Translations under genes and position numbers: made by a program
From: Lepidodermella squamata
Taxonomy: Eukaryota > Gastrotricha
Length of the DNA: 64,000 nucleotides
Assembly: GCA_047495785.1 (NCBI GenBank)
Contig: JBLDXI010000033.1
Coordinates: 124,001-188,000, forward strand
Direction of reading: 5' to 3'
The notes under the pieces: generated by a model
Told to the model about the DNA's origin: nothing
What the model saw: the letters and a program-made list of their open reading frames with translations, nothing else
The model's database searches: none
Shown: one piece after another, positions 1-10,317 of the stretch
Layout of the letters: the number at the start of each line of letters is the position of its first letter
Position numbering within the stretch: the first letter of the stretch is position 1

Positions 1-186
1 CACATTGGTGGAGTCACATATACCACCTTCACCAGGGCCGAATACACAGGATGGAGCGCAAACTTCTCTCGACAAATTCGGGCACTTCTTTAGTAAATCT
101 ATCGTCCAGCGATTAGAGACATGTACCAACTCGTTAGCCATCCCCAATGTCATCAAAAGCGAGTACAAGATCAATGCCCTACTCAT
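1..186 (-). CDS. Secreted cysteine-containing protein, N-terminal part (runs off window)
   Basis: An open frame runs from an ATG at 186 down to base 1 with no stop. The first 18 or so residues look like a signal peptide (MSRALILYSLLMTLGMA), followed by a mature part with cysteines at residues 35, 43, 47 and 58 and a Gly-rich stretch. This suggests a small secreted or extracellular disulfide-bonded protein. I do not recognise the family. The gene continues to the left of the window, so length and domain content are unknown; an intron before position 1 cannot be excluded. Confidence 0.5.
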   Translation of the reverse strand, partial: MSRALILYSLLMTLGMANELVHVSNRWTIDLLKKCPNLSREVCAPSCVFGPGEGGICDSTNV

Positions 187-706
187 CTTCTGACGAATAT
201 GAAGGACTTATTAATGGAACCGCAGCTTTTAGCATCTAGATGTGCTTACGCATCTGCGCAAAAAACGTATCTATTATGTGCGCTTACAGACAGGTCCTTC
301 GTCGTGTTCTGTCGTGTCAAGAGGCGTATTTACCCAGACATCAAAAACCAGAAAATGCTTATAGCGGTTAACCATTGCACTATTGTTACCAGAAGAAAAC
401 AAACTAGAACGAGGGACACATGCATAACTTGTGTTTAACCTCAGAATAGTCTTGGGCTGTTCCACGGAGGCCTTAACTAGTGGCTCGAGTACAGAATTTT
501 GAGTTCTACAAATTCCAAGGAGCTTTCATCGCTTTTCATCAAAACGAATCCTTATAGTGCAAGAGGACCGAATCAGTGAAATATCTGAGATTTCGAGATT
601 ATTTAGAAAAATAGATAAACACGAGGTAGAGGAATTATCGAAGCAGTCAAATCAAAAAAAAAAATTTCGAACGTAAATCAAGTTTATTCAACTAATCACC
701 GAGTAA
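187..706. other. Intergenic, 5' flank of the secreted gene and 3' flank of the Cys-loop gene
   Basis: No supported gene. It should hold the promoter of the minus-strand secreted gene. Near its right end it carries the polyadenylation signal of the Cys-loop gene at 683-688. Short plus-strand open frames here are not supported. Confidence 0.5.
683..688 (-). terminator. AATAAA polyadenylation signal of Cys-loop gene 1
   Basis: AATAAA on the minus strand lies 18 bases after the TAG stop at 707-709, so the 3' UTR would be very short. Confidence 0.6.
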
Positions 707-1876
707 CTAGCTTGTAGATGCTACCGAAAATGCGTACACATTAACACCGATGAGACTAGCTAACACAATCATAGCGGCAACAAAATCTATAACTGAACAG
801 TGTTTAATTCTCAACGGTTTTCCTTTCCATGAAATGAACCGAAATTCAAACTTCCCTAAGAACCATTTAAAATCATTCGCAAAGCCGCATGTTAACAAGG
901 CGTAGATAGTACAAGCCCATGAGATAATCACACAAATATCGCAATAATTGCTCAGAAGAATTCGAGTCGGTTTTTTAGGCACTTCACTCGAAATTTGCGC
1001 TTGTAGAAAAGTTAGCGCAAGAAGAATTGTCATTGTAAAAGCTGGCCGGTCCGGAAATTCCGCGTTCATTGCAAATGAAAATAATTCCAGAGAAGTCAGT
1101 AGCAAAGTAGGCGCCATCAAGTTGTAGATGAAGTATTCCGGTTGCCTTCTGAAAAATAACGTGAAAATTGCGACGCTTCGATTGCCCTGCATGTCCATAA
1201 TCGACCGACGAACGGTGGAATTCAGTACAGTCCAGCCTTGTCCCGGTCTGATAAAATCTGGCTGGAATTTCAGGGTGGGCTGAAGAAATCGCGCACCATT
1301 ATACGCCTCTTGCAGCATGAGAATGATCGAACATTGCTGCTTGTCAAACGGGAAATCGTCGAGATCCATCGAGCATGACGAAGAGAAAATACCGTATCGT
1401 TGCCAGACAAATAGTAATGTGTAATTTTTAACCATGTCACAATACATCCTGCTCGAAAAGCCTTCGATCATTCCGTAATTATTCGCCGTATTTTTGTGGT
1501 TCACTCGCGGCTTCCACACCTGATTTTCGTCAACGTAAAAAATCATTTGCAACCCGGGCCAAAAGAAATTCGGACAAGGAGCTTCCCAGCTGAGACGGAG
1601 AGACCCAGTGACAGTCCATGTTTCATGAACCTCGTCGATTCCGTAGAAATTTTCGATTATTAGAACAGATGTTATGTTTGTTAGATTGCACCTCGGCCAA
1701 CCGATTCCGAAGTCAAAATCGCAGTCAAAACAGTTGGGCACGTAAGATTGAGTCGCAACATGGCTACAGTTGGTCAGAAGTTCATTTAACCGATTTGGAG
1801 GGCCAATTTCAAACAACTGGCCCGATGATAATCGAAAAAATATGAACAGAAAGGTATGTATGACGGGCGATGCCAT
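707..1876 (-). CDS. Cys-loop ligand-gated ion channel subunit, nAChR-like (copy 1)
   Basis: A 389-residue single-exon subunit of a pentameric ligand-gated channel. A signal peptide spans residues 1-19. The extracellular domain has the diagnostic Cys-loop with C168 and C182 enclosing 13 residues including FPFD. Four membrane helices follow: M1 about 249-270, M2 about 284-303 (core ILLALTFLQ), M3 about 317-341, M4 about 361-385. The M2 helix resembles cation-selective nicotinic subunits (LLALTF, acidic residue before the Pro at its outer end) and lacks the PAR motif of anion channels. No vicinal cysteine pair is seen in loop C, so it would be a non-alpha type subunit. The M3-M4 loop is only about 20 residues, far shorter than in typical nicotinic subunits. 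Its tandem neighbour at 2588-3754 is a close paralogue. Ligand unknown. Confidence 0.88.
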   Translation of the reverse strand: MASPVIHTFLFIFFRLSSGQLFEIGPPNRLNELLTNCSHVATQSYVPNCFDCDFDFGIGWPRCNLTNITSVLIIENFYGIDEVHETWTVTGSLRLSWEAPCPNFFWPGLQMIFYVDENQVWKPRVNHKNTANNYGMIEGFSSRMYCDMVKNYTLLFVWQRYGIFSSSCSMDLDDFPFDKQQCSIILMLQEAYNGARFLQPTLKFQPDFIRPGQGWTVLNSTVRRSIMDMQGNRSVAIFTLFFRRQPEYFIYNLMAPTLLLTSLELFSFAMNAEFPDRPAFTMTILLALTFLQAQISSEVPKKPTRILLSNYCDICVIISWACTIYALLTCGFANDFKWFLGKFEFRFISWKGKPLRIKHCSVIDFVAAMIVLASLIGVNVYAFSVASTS

Positions 1877-2587
1877 AAGTTCTTAGGTTATAATAGCAAT
1901 CAAATATGGTAATCTTCACTAATTTTTAGTCGTAGGATTTGATGGTAATGCGATGTCATGTTAATGACCATAATTAAACATTAAACAATTCATTAAACAA
2001 CTTTCTTGTTATCCGGTGTAAATTTTGCGTTAAATATTAATAGATATGGATCGGTAAACAGATCCAAGCCCAACCAATAAAAATTTATTTAATTCAATCA
2101 GAACGGTTAGAGGGCACAATCGATTTACGGGAAATTCAGAATATATTGAGGGTGAAACCTTATGACACAACAACACATGCCGGAGGTGGCAAAAAAATTG
2201 ATGAACGCAGATTTTTCGCTTGGGGCTACCAAGAAACAATTTTCATCCAGTTTTCTATTCTTCACCCGAAAGCAATCAAGTATCCTGGGATGGCGTTGAA
2301 TCATCATCAAAACTGAGTTATAGTGGGAAAAGTGGACGGTTTACGGTGTATAAAATAAGATAAAATTATTTGAACTCCCTACTTTTTGCCTTTTTTCAAT
2401 TACCTTTCGGAAGACTTCAGCTATTTAACGTCGTAACTAATTTCTTTATTCAACCAATAATTTCTCGAGAATGGTTATGAATAAATAAAAGAAAATTTGA
2501 CAATAATCAATGGGAATGACTTATCACGGTGACTTCGAAGAAACCGGGCTATTTCAGGATCAGTTTTCACCCAGCCTGTAGTTCACT
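1877..2587. other. Spacer between the two Cys-loop paralogues
   Basis: AT-rich spacer with the minus-strand promoter of copy 1 and, at 2445-2450, an AATAAA that could end copy 2. Open frames at 2030-2310 show no signal peptide or recognisable motif and are not called. Confidence 0.4.
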
Positions 2588-3754
2588 TCAACTGTTTGAA
2601 GCTACCGAAAATGCATAAATATTCACTCCGATTAGGCTAAACAAAGTGAGTATTGCAGCCACAATGTCAACAATTCGTACCACCTTGATTTTCCACACTT
2701 TGCCTTTAGTCGACAACCATTTAAGCTTCACCTTTCCTTGTAATAACTTCACATCATTTGACAAGCCGCACAAGAATAACGCATAAATCGTACTCGACCA
2801 GGAAATGATGGCGCAAATGTCGCAATAATTGCTTAGGAAAATTCGAGTCGGTTTCTTTGGAACATCACTGGAAATCTGAGACTGGAGGAACGTCAAAGCG
2901 AGAAGTATAGTCATGGTAAAAGCTGGTCGGTCCGGAAAATCCGGGTCCATGGCCAACGCGAACAGCTCTAATGAAGTCAATAGCACAGTCGGAGCCATTA
3001 AATTATAGATGAAGTAATCAGGCTGTCGCAGAAATTCAAGAGTGAATACAGCCACACTTCGATTGCCCTCCATATCCATGATTGATTGATAAGAACTCGA
3101 ATTCAAAAATGACCAGCCTTGCCCGGGCCTCAAAAAATCTGGCTGAAGCCTTAAAATGCTTTGAACAAATCTCGCGCCGTTATATGCCTCTTGCAGCATC
3201 AGAACTATCGAGCACTTCTGCCGGTCGAATGGGAAATGTTGTAAATCCATTGAACATGAGGAGGATAAAATGCCATATCGCTGCCATACAAACTGAAGCG
3301 TGTTGTTTTTCGTCATTTTACAGTACATTCTACTGGAAAATCCGTCGATCATTCCGTAGTTAGTCACCGTATTTTTGTGGTTAACTTTCGGTTTCCAAAC
3401 CTGGTTTTCATCGATGTAAAATACCATTTGAGGACCAGGCCAGGAATAACGGTAGCAAGGTACCTCCCAATTGAGTCGGACAGACCCGGTAGCAGTCCAA
3501 GTTTCTTGAACTTCATTGATATCGTAGAAATTTTCGATATTTATGATCGCTGTTATATTCGTTAAATTGCACCGCGGCCAGCCGATTCCGAAGTCGAAAA
3601 GGCTGTCTCGACAGTTAGGAACATAGGATTGCATTGAAACCTGGCTGCAGTTAGTTAGCAACTCGGCGAGGCGATCTGGTGGCCCAAAATCAGACAACTG
3701 CCCTTCAGTAATTTCGATCAGGACGAAAATAACCGCATACACGAAATTTTGCAT
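2588..3754 (-). CDS. Cys-loop ligand-gated ion channel subunit, nAChR-like (copy 2)
   Basis: A 388-residue single-exon paralogue of the 707-1876 gene, colinear over its full length. It has a signal peptide (about 1-19), the Cys-loop C167-C181 around FPFD, the same M1 (NLMAPTVLLTSLEL), M2 (ILLALTFLQ) and M3 (SNYCDICAIISW) segments, and M4 ending in GVNIYAFSVA. As in copy 1 there is no vicinal Cys pair in loop C and almost no M3-M4 intracellular loop, so cytoskeletal or chaperone interaction sites normally found there are missing. Tandem arrangement, same strand and same length point to a local duplication. It could assemble with copy 1 into a heteromer; that is inference. Confidence 0.88.
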   Translation of the reverse strand: MQNFVYAVIFVLIEITEGQLSDFGPPDRLAELLTNCSQVSMQSYVPNCRDSLFDFGIGWPRCNLTNITAIINIENFYDINEVQETWTATGSVRLNWEVPCYRYSWPGPQMVFYIDENQVWKPKVNHKNTVTNYGMIDGFSSRMYCKMTKNNTLQFVWQRYGILSSSCSMDLQHFPFDRQKCSIVLMLQEAYNGARFVQSILRLQPDFLRPGQGWSFLNSSSYQSIMDMEGNRSVAVFTLEFLRQPDYFIYNLMAPTVLLTSLELFALAMDPDFPDRPAFTMTILLALTFLQSQISSDVPKKPTRIFLSNYCDICAIISWSSTIYALFLCGLSNDVKLLQGKVKLKWLSTKGKVWKIKVVRIVDIVAAILTLFSLIGVNIYAFSVASNS

Positions 3755-5173
3755 TGTCCAGCTCGCTGTTCTATATCATGAAACAAGTTCGTTTCACGAT
3801 TTGTAAAAGACTTCAGGTTTCAGTTAATCAGTAAGAAAATCTTCAAGTCAAAGAATTATTGATCATTTCAAAACAATCAAATACGATTCCGGTAGGCATG
3901 GAAAAAGCAGGACCTTCAACTACGGAGTGGGTACGGAATTCTCTCTAACTGCCTTCGCCCTCTTCAAAACCGGAAACGGTAAATGACGCCAGTCTAAAAA
4001 GGCTAAATCATTATTATATCGCCATTATATAGAAAAGAAAATGACGAGAATACCCCATATATTTCGTTAACAACTTGGAAAAGGTAAATAATCATTTTAA
4101 ATCGTTGAAAAATGACGAATGAAAATTATAAAAATGACAAATTGGATTTCTTCAAATAAAAGATGGACTAAAATATGCGATTTTCGACGATATGACCAGG
4201 ACTTTCACATGTAGCATTTTCCAACGTGCTAATTTTCTCGCGTCAGTGCGCAGCGGTAGCAATCAATTAAGCACACGATAGAAAGTTTTTAGCAAACATC
4301 GCGGAGCGAACTTGCATGTCATTTCCCAAAATATATCAATTCTAGGTCATCAAATAACCATGCATTTATGTAAACCCAGTAACATGAGATACCGAGGGAT
4401 AAATCAATTCTCTCACTATAGATATTACATCTATCGGCTTGCCATGCTATTTTCTGCGACGATCCTGAACAAATTTGCCCATTTAAAGTCGGTTTATAGG
4501 CACCGAAGGATGAATTCATTTGATTAACCTGATTTATTGGATTCGCTATTATTCGGAACTGGGCCTTATTGACTATTGGCCTCCAGTTGCAAAAACTAAG
4601 TAAATTACAGAGATAGAGCACAGCTGTCAAGTTTATCTTGGCCCTTGGCCACAACTTTATAACCAAGGTCAAAGCTAAAAATAACTTCGTACCTAATACT
4701 TATTTTGGCTTTTATTTTTCTAGTAATTCATATTCTGCCCTTGGTTTCAAGCAGTTAAAACGGTTCTAAACTGACCAGTACGAAATCTTCAGGAATAAAT
4801 CCCGGCTTCAAGTCCGAGAGAAATCGATAAACAGCATCGGCATTTGCTCGGGCAACAGCATCTTCTTAAACCTTGATTAATGGTTAACATTTTGAGAAAA
4901 TAATTCGAAACAGCTTTTTGAACGAATTCTTCTTTCGCGAGCAATCAGGTTTATACAAATCTGAAAAATTAAATTGAATTGACATGTGAATTCGGCAGTA
5001 ATAAATTATTTATTGAGATCTTTCTCATGAGCAGCAGTATGTCGAAACACAATATAGTTCATATCATTAAAATCTGATATATCACAGCTTTGAAATGAAA
5101 GTGAGCAAAAGCGGTGCAAAAATATAAAGTTTTGTGGTAGAGATAGTCATCAGTCCGAATTTTCCCCTGATTC
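3755..5173. other. Intergenic region
   Basis: About 1.4 kb of AT-rich DNA without a supported gene. It includes the likely promoter of Cys-loop copy 2 and the 3' UTR of the myristoylated coiled-coil gene, with AATAAA on the minus strand at 5009-5014. A 117-codon minus-strand frame at 4319-4672 starts with TTG, not ATG, and has no recognisable features. Confidence 0.45.
5009..5014 (-). terminator. AATAAA signal downstream of the myristoylated coiled-coil gene
   Basis: Minus-strand AATAAA about 160 bases after the stop codon at 5174-5176. Confidence 0.4.
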
Positions 5174-6492
5174 TCAAACTCGGCGTCTAGCCATTCCGGT
5201 TATTGAGGCAAAAGTACCGGCAGAAATTGTCGCGGACCTTCGCGGTTCGTAGCGACTACGCTGGTCAGAATTATTCGAATTACGGACCGAAATTGAATCC
5301 GAGCATTCCGAACTAGCCAGTGCCCAAGTTTGACTGCTGGACAGTAGCGCGTTATTGTTGCAAGATAATTGATTGTTCGTATTGTTTTGAACGTTGACCG
5401 TGTTTATCCCGGTTGATGGTCGACGGCGGTACTGAACCACGCTCGAAGACCGTTGTGCCACTCGGCCACGATTGTTATTCGACGACGATCCGGCAGTTGA
5501 CGGGCGATTTGTGTGGGACTGATGCGGGTGGCGAGGAGTGATTTGCCGCTTTAGACCGTCTTCTTCATCGTTGTCGTAGTCGGATTCGTTCTCAGAGCCG
5601 AAACTCGAGTTGCTAGCACCCGCTTTTGCAGAGCGGTAGGGTACGGATTCGGTAGAGATTTCTAAGAAATTAGACGCAATATAAAGAATTTTATAGGTAA
5701 GCTAAACCGATTTTCCACAAATAACCCGGTGACAAATCAATTCCGTCAATTTTTAGAGCCTTCCATGACAAAATTACGTGAGAAAGTTAAAAAAATATAA
5801 AAAGGTTAATTACAAATTATTTTATTTTATTTAAATTTTAAATTTCAAAGTTATAAAAATTTGAAAAAGCTACCTTAATCAAATTTCTAAGCAAATGATG
5901 AGAAAAGTTTCTCATTTTTCAGCTTTCTCAAGAAATTCGTTCATAAAATTCAAAATTCAAAAATAAAATATATTGCAAGGACATCGTCTATCCAAATCCT
6001 AACTGAAATAGATGACTCACTGTTAGACGAGCAAAGTTCCTCGAGAAAGCAAATTCTCTCACGAGCTTCGAAGAGTTTTATCGCCAGAGATTGCCGTTTA
6101 CTGCTAGTTCTCGACCTCAGCTCTCGCAACTGCCCATCATAAGCCGATAGTTTGATCCTCATTTCGGCTACCATAGACTCCAGAGACCCGATAATGATGT
6201 CTTTATCAACAGCTAACTGGCATAATGCGTCACACCGCCGGCAGTGTTCGTTATTCAGGTCATAATTGCTTTGGTGGTGGTGTAAAGCGCCTTGGGATCC
6301 GTACATCTGACTACTTTGGCTGTGTTTCCGGTACAATTTTCGGAAATGATGATGCGGTCGCCATAGATGGGTAAAATCTTGGCCAGAGTTGTTGAGCACA
6401 CTGAGGGAGGATTGAGCCCTCATGGGGAGATTATCATAGCCCATTTTATCTGCTCCAGCAGCAGAGCCAACTTTACTCGGAACAGCTCCCAT
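5174..6492 (-). CDS. Predicted N-myristoylated coiled-coil protein with disordered tail, family not recognised
   Basis: Two exons: 6492-6021 and 5661-5174, joined by a 359-bp intron with GTGAGT donor and TTTCTTAG acceptor that keeps the frame; about 319 residues. I chose the ATG at 6492 over the one at 6534 because it gives a strong N-myristoylation sequence (MGAVPSK, Gly2 with Ser6/Lys7) and because 3' splice-site consensus lies just upstream. The first exon has a His/basic-rich stretch, a short Cys cluster (CRRCDALC) and an amphipathic coiled-coil region with many Leu/Ile heptad positions. The second exon is low complexity, rich in Ser, Asn, Arg and acidic residues. It may be a membrane-anchored cytoplasmic adaptor. 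The lipid anchor plus coiled coil recalls the N-terminus of cGMP-dependent kinase II, but no kinase or cGMP domain is present. Function unknown. Confidence 0.65.
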
Positions 6493-6499
6493 TTCAGGT

Positions 6500-6510
6500 C
6501 TTAAAATCCT
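6500..6510 (-). other. 3' splice site just upstream of the ATG at 6492
   Basis: Minus strand reads TTTTATAG ending at 6509 (16 bases before the ATG) and a second AG ending at 6500 (7 bases before it). It may be the end of a 5' UTR intron or a trans-splice acceptor. Confidence 0.45.
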
Positions 6511-6620
6511 ATAAAACCAATGAATATTCAACATTTTGAGCCCTCGAACTTGGATATCTTTTCATCAAATAGAAGATCAAAATATAAGCTCAAAAAATTG
6601 CAGCGTCTATAGACCGGATT

Positions 6621-8385
6621 TTAGCATGGAATTAGAGCACGAGAAGCTGCTCGATGAACGTGCGCAGATAAGCGATCTGAAATTTGAAAAATATATATAT
6701 AAAAAAATAGATAAATCTAGAAAAAAACTTGCATAAGTTAGGCTTTTGACCCGTGACAGGGAATTGGATCGACAGAAGTTTCGGATTCGATAAAATCCAG
6801 ACAAATAAATCCTCACATTCGCCATCTGGGAATCGTTCTCGATATTGATCTTGAGGCAAGCAATCAACCACATCAACACAACCCAGTAGACACCCATTTG
6901 GGTAGGCTTTTGGAAACGGAATCTTATCGTCTGAAAAAATTGGAAGAAATTTATTAAAATCAATAAAATATTCAAAATCCGATCGGAAATTAAAGGTAAT
7001 TTTCCAAAAAATCTTTTTGTATTATGAAGTGATAATTTACCTTGATAAAGCGCTTTGTAAAATTTTTCAACCGAAGAGATTTGCTCTTGTGTGCATGGTT
7101 TCGACGAAGAAACAATCCAAAGCCGACCTCGATGAGAAGTTGCCCAAGAACGGCCTTCAAAGAGCTTTATTCCCAGAACAATCAACGAAGCATAAGGTTG
7201 CTGGACGGATAAACAAACACCCCGATCTGTCATTTCCATCAACTGGTTATCCTGCAGACGACCAGGTCGAACCGTCAAATCGACAACTGAATTCTTATCC
7301 TCGTCATTTTTCTGATTTTTCGAGTCGCTAGACATGTACTTCGGCGTTGGGTATTCGGAATCTGCTGAAGTCAACGGATTTCTCAGGTAACTAGGGTCGT
7401 TTTCGAGCTGCTCGCGGCCGGCAAAACCAGGCGGTCGGTTACTACTCGAGTTACCACTCACCTCCTCTTCATCATCAAACGTCAACTCCTTTTGAGCAAC
7501 CTCGACAATTTGTCGACCAGCAAAATCCAACGCAACGGTTTTGTGCCGTCGAGGTCCGAATCGTTGGTCGTATAGCTTGGCCTGTTTATCAATCAACGCT
7601 TTTCGCTCCTTCTCGTTCAACCAGGCCGAACCAGTTGCGAAAAAATCGCTTTGGTCGTCGTAGATTTTCGTACGTTGCGCACTTGTTCGTTCATATTCAA
7701 GCAATTTATCACGGTGTTCAAGGGCAGCGGCTAAACTTGAGTCAACGTTGTCACCCTGTTGAGGCCCCATAACGTCTTTTAAGGTGGCTGCAGATTTACC
7801 AACATCCCCGACTGGATTACCGCAGAATAAGCAAGGACCAGGGCCTTCTTGCAGGCAAATAATTCGCCCGCATTTAACGCAATTCCCGACAAGGCCATGC
7901 CGGCTAGCTAGGCACTGGCACTGCCGGCGGCCGGGTAAAACCATCCGGTCAAGTTGAGCCGCGTCTTTCAGCGAAATAGCTTGAGCATTCGCGTGTTTAT
8001 GCTTCGAACTGGGCGATGTTTTCTGCTGGGCTGGTTGCTGCTGTGGCACTTGAAGGGGCGCGGCCGGGGCGGCGATTACCGAGTTCTTCGATTCCCGAGG
8101 TAAATTTCGCAGCCGAACCACATCGTTGATAAATCGCTTGCAAACGTCTCGTTTCATGTCCAAAAGATTTTGAAGGAAATCAACGAGAGCTTCTTCGGTT
8201 TCGGCAATCATTACATGACTAATAGAAAATTTTGAGATTTTGAATTTTTCCGAAAATTAGTAATAAACTTACTTGACAACTTCGACAGGTGGTTCAAATT
8301 GCAGGCAGTCAGTAAGTCCTTTCATGAGCCAATCTTTCATCGAAAGTTCATGGCCTCCTGACTTTTTAGGCGGATTTTTCGACAT
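6621..8385 (-). CDS. TRIP4: Activating signal cointegrator 1 (TRIP4/ASC-1)
   Basis: Four exons: 8385-8273, 8218-7041, 6930-6733, 6676-6621; 514 residues, total length divisible by three. ASC-1 is a transcription coactivator and subunit of the ASCC complex, which also resolves collided ribosomes. The N-terminal region (about 20-75) matches the family's helical domain. A C2HC5-type zinc finger with seven spaced Cys lies at about 138-170 (CQC, CVKC, CLFC). The C-terminal ASCH domain follows (LSVQQPYASL, EGRSWATSHRGRLWI, NGCLLGCVDVVDCL). The last intron (6732-6677, 56 bp) uses a GC donor (GCAAGT). Splicing it gives the conserved C-terminal helix ending HRAASRALIPC, aligned with the human tail; reading through does not. 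Human TRIP4 is 581 residues, so the linker is somewhat shorter. A strong AG lies 19 bases before the ATG. Confidence 0.93.
6677..6732 (-). other. GC-AG intron in TRIP4 (56 bp)
   Basis: Donor T|GCAAGT, acceptor ATTTCAG. It is required to reach the family-conserved C-terminal residues and the in-frame TAA at 6621-6623. Confidence 0.75.
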
Positions 8386-8404
8386 TTTCAATAAATTAAA
8401 ATTT

Positions 8405-8411
8405 CTACAAT
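8405..8411 (-). other. 3' splice site upstream of the TRIP4 ATG
   Basis: Minus strand TATTGTAG ends at 8405, leaving 19 bases to the ATG at 8385. Confidence 0.45.
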
Positions 8412-8748
8412 AGGTATAACAAATTAATTGAAAAACCGAAAAAATTGCTTTTTGTCTCAAATTGACTATCTTTCAATAGGTTTTTGAACCCAGTTAAAAG
8501 CACGTTCATCACTAAATACAAGGAGAAAACGCTCGTCACAGCTTTTTCCAAATATGAGCACTAAATAGCATACAGATAAATATAGAGAATTTTCTTTTTC
8601 AAAAACGATCACCACGAAAAGAGAGGAATATCTTCCATACACAACATAATGCACGAAGTTTTGTTGACGAGAAAAACTGAAACAATCATTTTTTTAGAAA
8701 TAAATCATTGTTTAATTTCGAGCAATGAAAGGGCAATGTGTCGTGGTC

Positions 8749-8754
8749 TTTATT
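8749..8754 (-). terminator. AATAAA signal of EBAG9
   Basis: Minus-strand AATAAA 17 bases after the TGA stop at 8772-8774, upstream of the TRIP4 start. Confidence 0.6.
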
Positions 8755-8771
8755 CGAAGATCAAAAATTCA

Positions 8772-9414
8772 TCAACGAGGCCGGCCTTTCGACCGAGCAG
8801 GGTGTTTACTGTGGTGGTGATGACTTTGATGGCCGGATTGAGCGCCAGAGGTTGGAGTAGATCCAGGCAGAACGTCAATAGTTTGCCAGCCTTCGGTCGC
8901 ATTTCCGCCATTTTGTTCGTCCCAATCGGTTAATTCTGAGGTCTATAATTATATATTCAATAATTAATGGAAATTTCAATTTCAATTTATAACTCACAAG
9001 AGGAGGAAAGAGATCTTCTTTGAGAGCAAGTTTTGACGCATCAGGCCGCACAATTTCGCGAGATTTTTTCACAATCAACGGGGCTTTACTGACTTTAGGC
9101 GCCATATCCAACTCGCCAAAATAATCCGGCTCTGGTTCTGCTTCTTCCTGTTGTTTCGCTTGCTGAGCTTTCGCGGCGAGGATCTTATTTTTCGGAGCAG
9201 GTAAGGCCGGTTCCCAGTCTTGCCATTGGCCAAAACTGGAACTGCTGGACTCTACAAACACGCCTTCGAGGGGTTTATCACTGGATGATGATGAGCGGTC
9301 GAGGCCCAAAACGCGTAAAACGCGGCCCCGACATCGACAACAAAATAATGAAACGAAAGCGACAAAAATTTTGCGAAAGATGTTGCCGATCATTCGCAAA
9401 ACGACTTGTGACAT
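8772..9414 (-). CDS. EBAG9: EBAG9/RCAS1-like Golgi membrane protein
   Basis: Two exons, 9414-8998 and 8942-8772 (55-bp intron, GTGAGT donor), 195 residues. EBAG9 is a small Golgi/vesicle protein that modulates secretion and glycosylation in vertebrates. The N-terminal 30 residues form a hydrophobic, Cys-containing membrane segment (IFVAFVSLFCCRCRGR) like the palmitoylated N-terminus of the family. The conserved middle includes the WQDWE-type motif, EPDYF and the following basic IVKK segment. After the intron the peptide SELTDWDE aligns with the SELGDLDTW region. The usual C-terminal coiled coil is not present; instead the protein ends in a Ser/Gly/His-rich tail with four consecutive His and a basic end. 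A further 3' exon could restore it, but an AATAAA follows the stop closely. A strong acceptor lies 10 bases before the ATG. Confidence 0.82.
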
Positions 9415-9424
9415 AATTAAAACC

Positions 9425-9431
9425 CTAACAA
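9425..9431 (-). other. 3' splice site upstream of the EBAG9 ATG
   Basis: Minus strand TTTTTTGTTAG ends at 9425; ten bases separate it from the ATG at 9414. Confidence 0.5.
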
Positions 9432-10317
9432 AAAATATACAAAATATATATTCATTTCAATTTATTATGTTCTGCTTCATAAAAATCGGTCGTATACATT
9501 TAGAAAAGTATGTCAGCGCTACGCAGTGAATTGCCCGAAAGTTTTGTTCACAATATTGGTTTCAATTGTATCAAGGCGACAACAATTTCAACAACACATA
9601 CATTGGTGGTCAAGCTGTAAATACGCGTTCAATATGAATAACAGAAATAAACGAAGGCCAAAGTGAAAAATGCATTTATGAATTCATATGCATTGAGCGC
9701 AATTTCAACAACAAAACTGTGTCCATTTTTTCCCACAAAAAGAAATTTTCCGCTTGACCACGCACAAAGTCATGAGGCTAATAATCTCAGCCACAGAAAT
9801 TAAAATACGAAAATTCTGCGAGTGATTGGAAATACAGCACAATTTTTTACGGGTATTGAAGAAAATAGAATAAATTAAATTGACAAGAAGAGAAAACAAA
9901 ACAATCAGTGTAGTAGACTAAAATTATACTGATACAGAGGTTAAGAGTGTACATAGTAAATTGATGTACACAAAATAAAATTGTAGTAAGGTTCAATCGT
10001 AATGGAACGTCTTCTACGTATTTTATTGAATTCCATACTAGAAAAAAACAGGCGAATGATTTTCCCGTTACAACATTGCCACAAATTATTTAAAAACTAG
10101 TTGAAAGGCAATGCGTCTGAAATTTAAGAAAAGCAGATATAAGGCAGATTTGGATCGATCGTTTTTATCAGCTGAGTGAACGTGCCACCATTTACCGAAA
10201 TTTGCTGTGTGTATGTGCTCGGGAGATCATCATCAATCATCACTCAGATAAAAGTGGTCGCTGGTGAAAAAAAGCGAAATTATATGATCGAATAAACCCA
10301 TCACCGATATAAACTAG
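9432..10317. other. KIDINS220 3' flank / EBAG9 5' flank
   Basis: No supported coding sequence except a possible extra KIDINS220 terminal exon next to it: the minus strand has a good acceptor (TTTTTTTCACCAG) followed by six codons and TGA around 10245-10264. AATAAA on the minus strand at 10022-10027 probably ends the KIDINS220 transcript. Confidence 0.4.
10022..10027 (-). terminator. AATAAA signal downstream of KIDINS220
   Basis: Minus-strand AATAAA about 290 bases after the KIDINS220 stop codon. Confidence 0.45.

Noticed and set aside
4319-4672. 117-codon minus-strand open frame
   Set aside because: It begins with TTG, has mixed composition and no signal peptide or motif.
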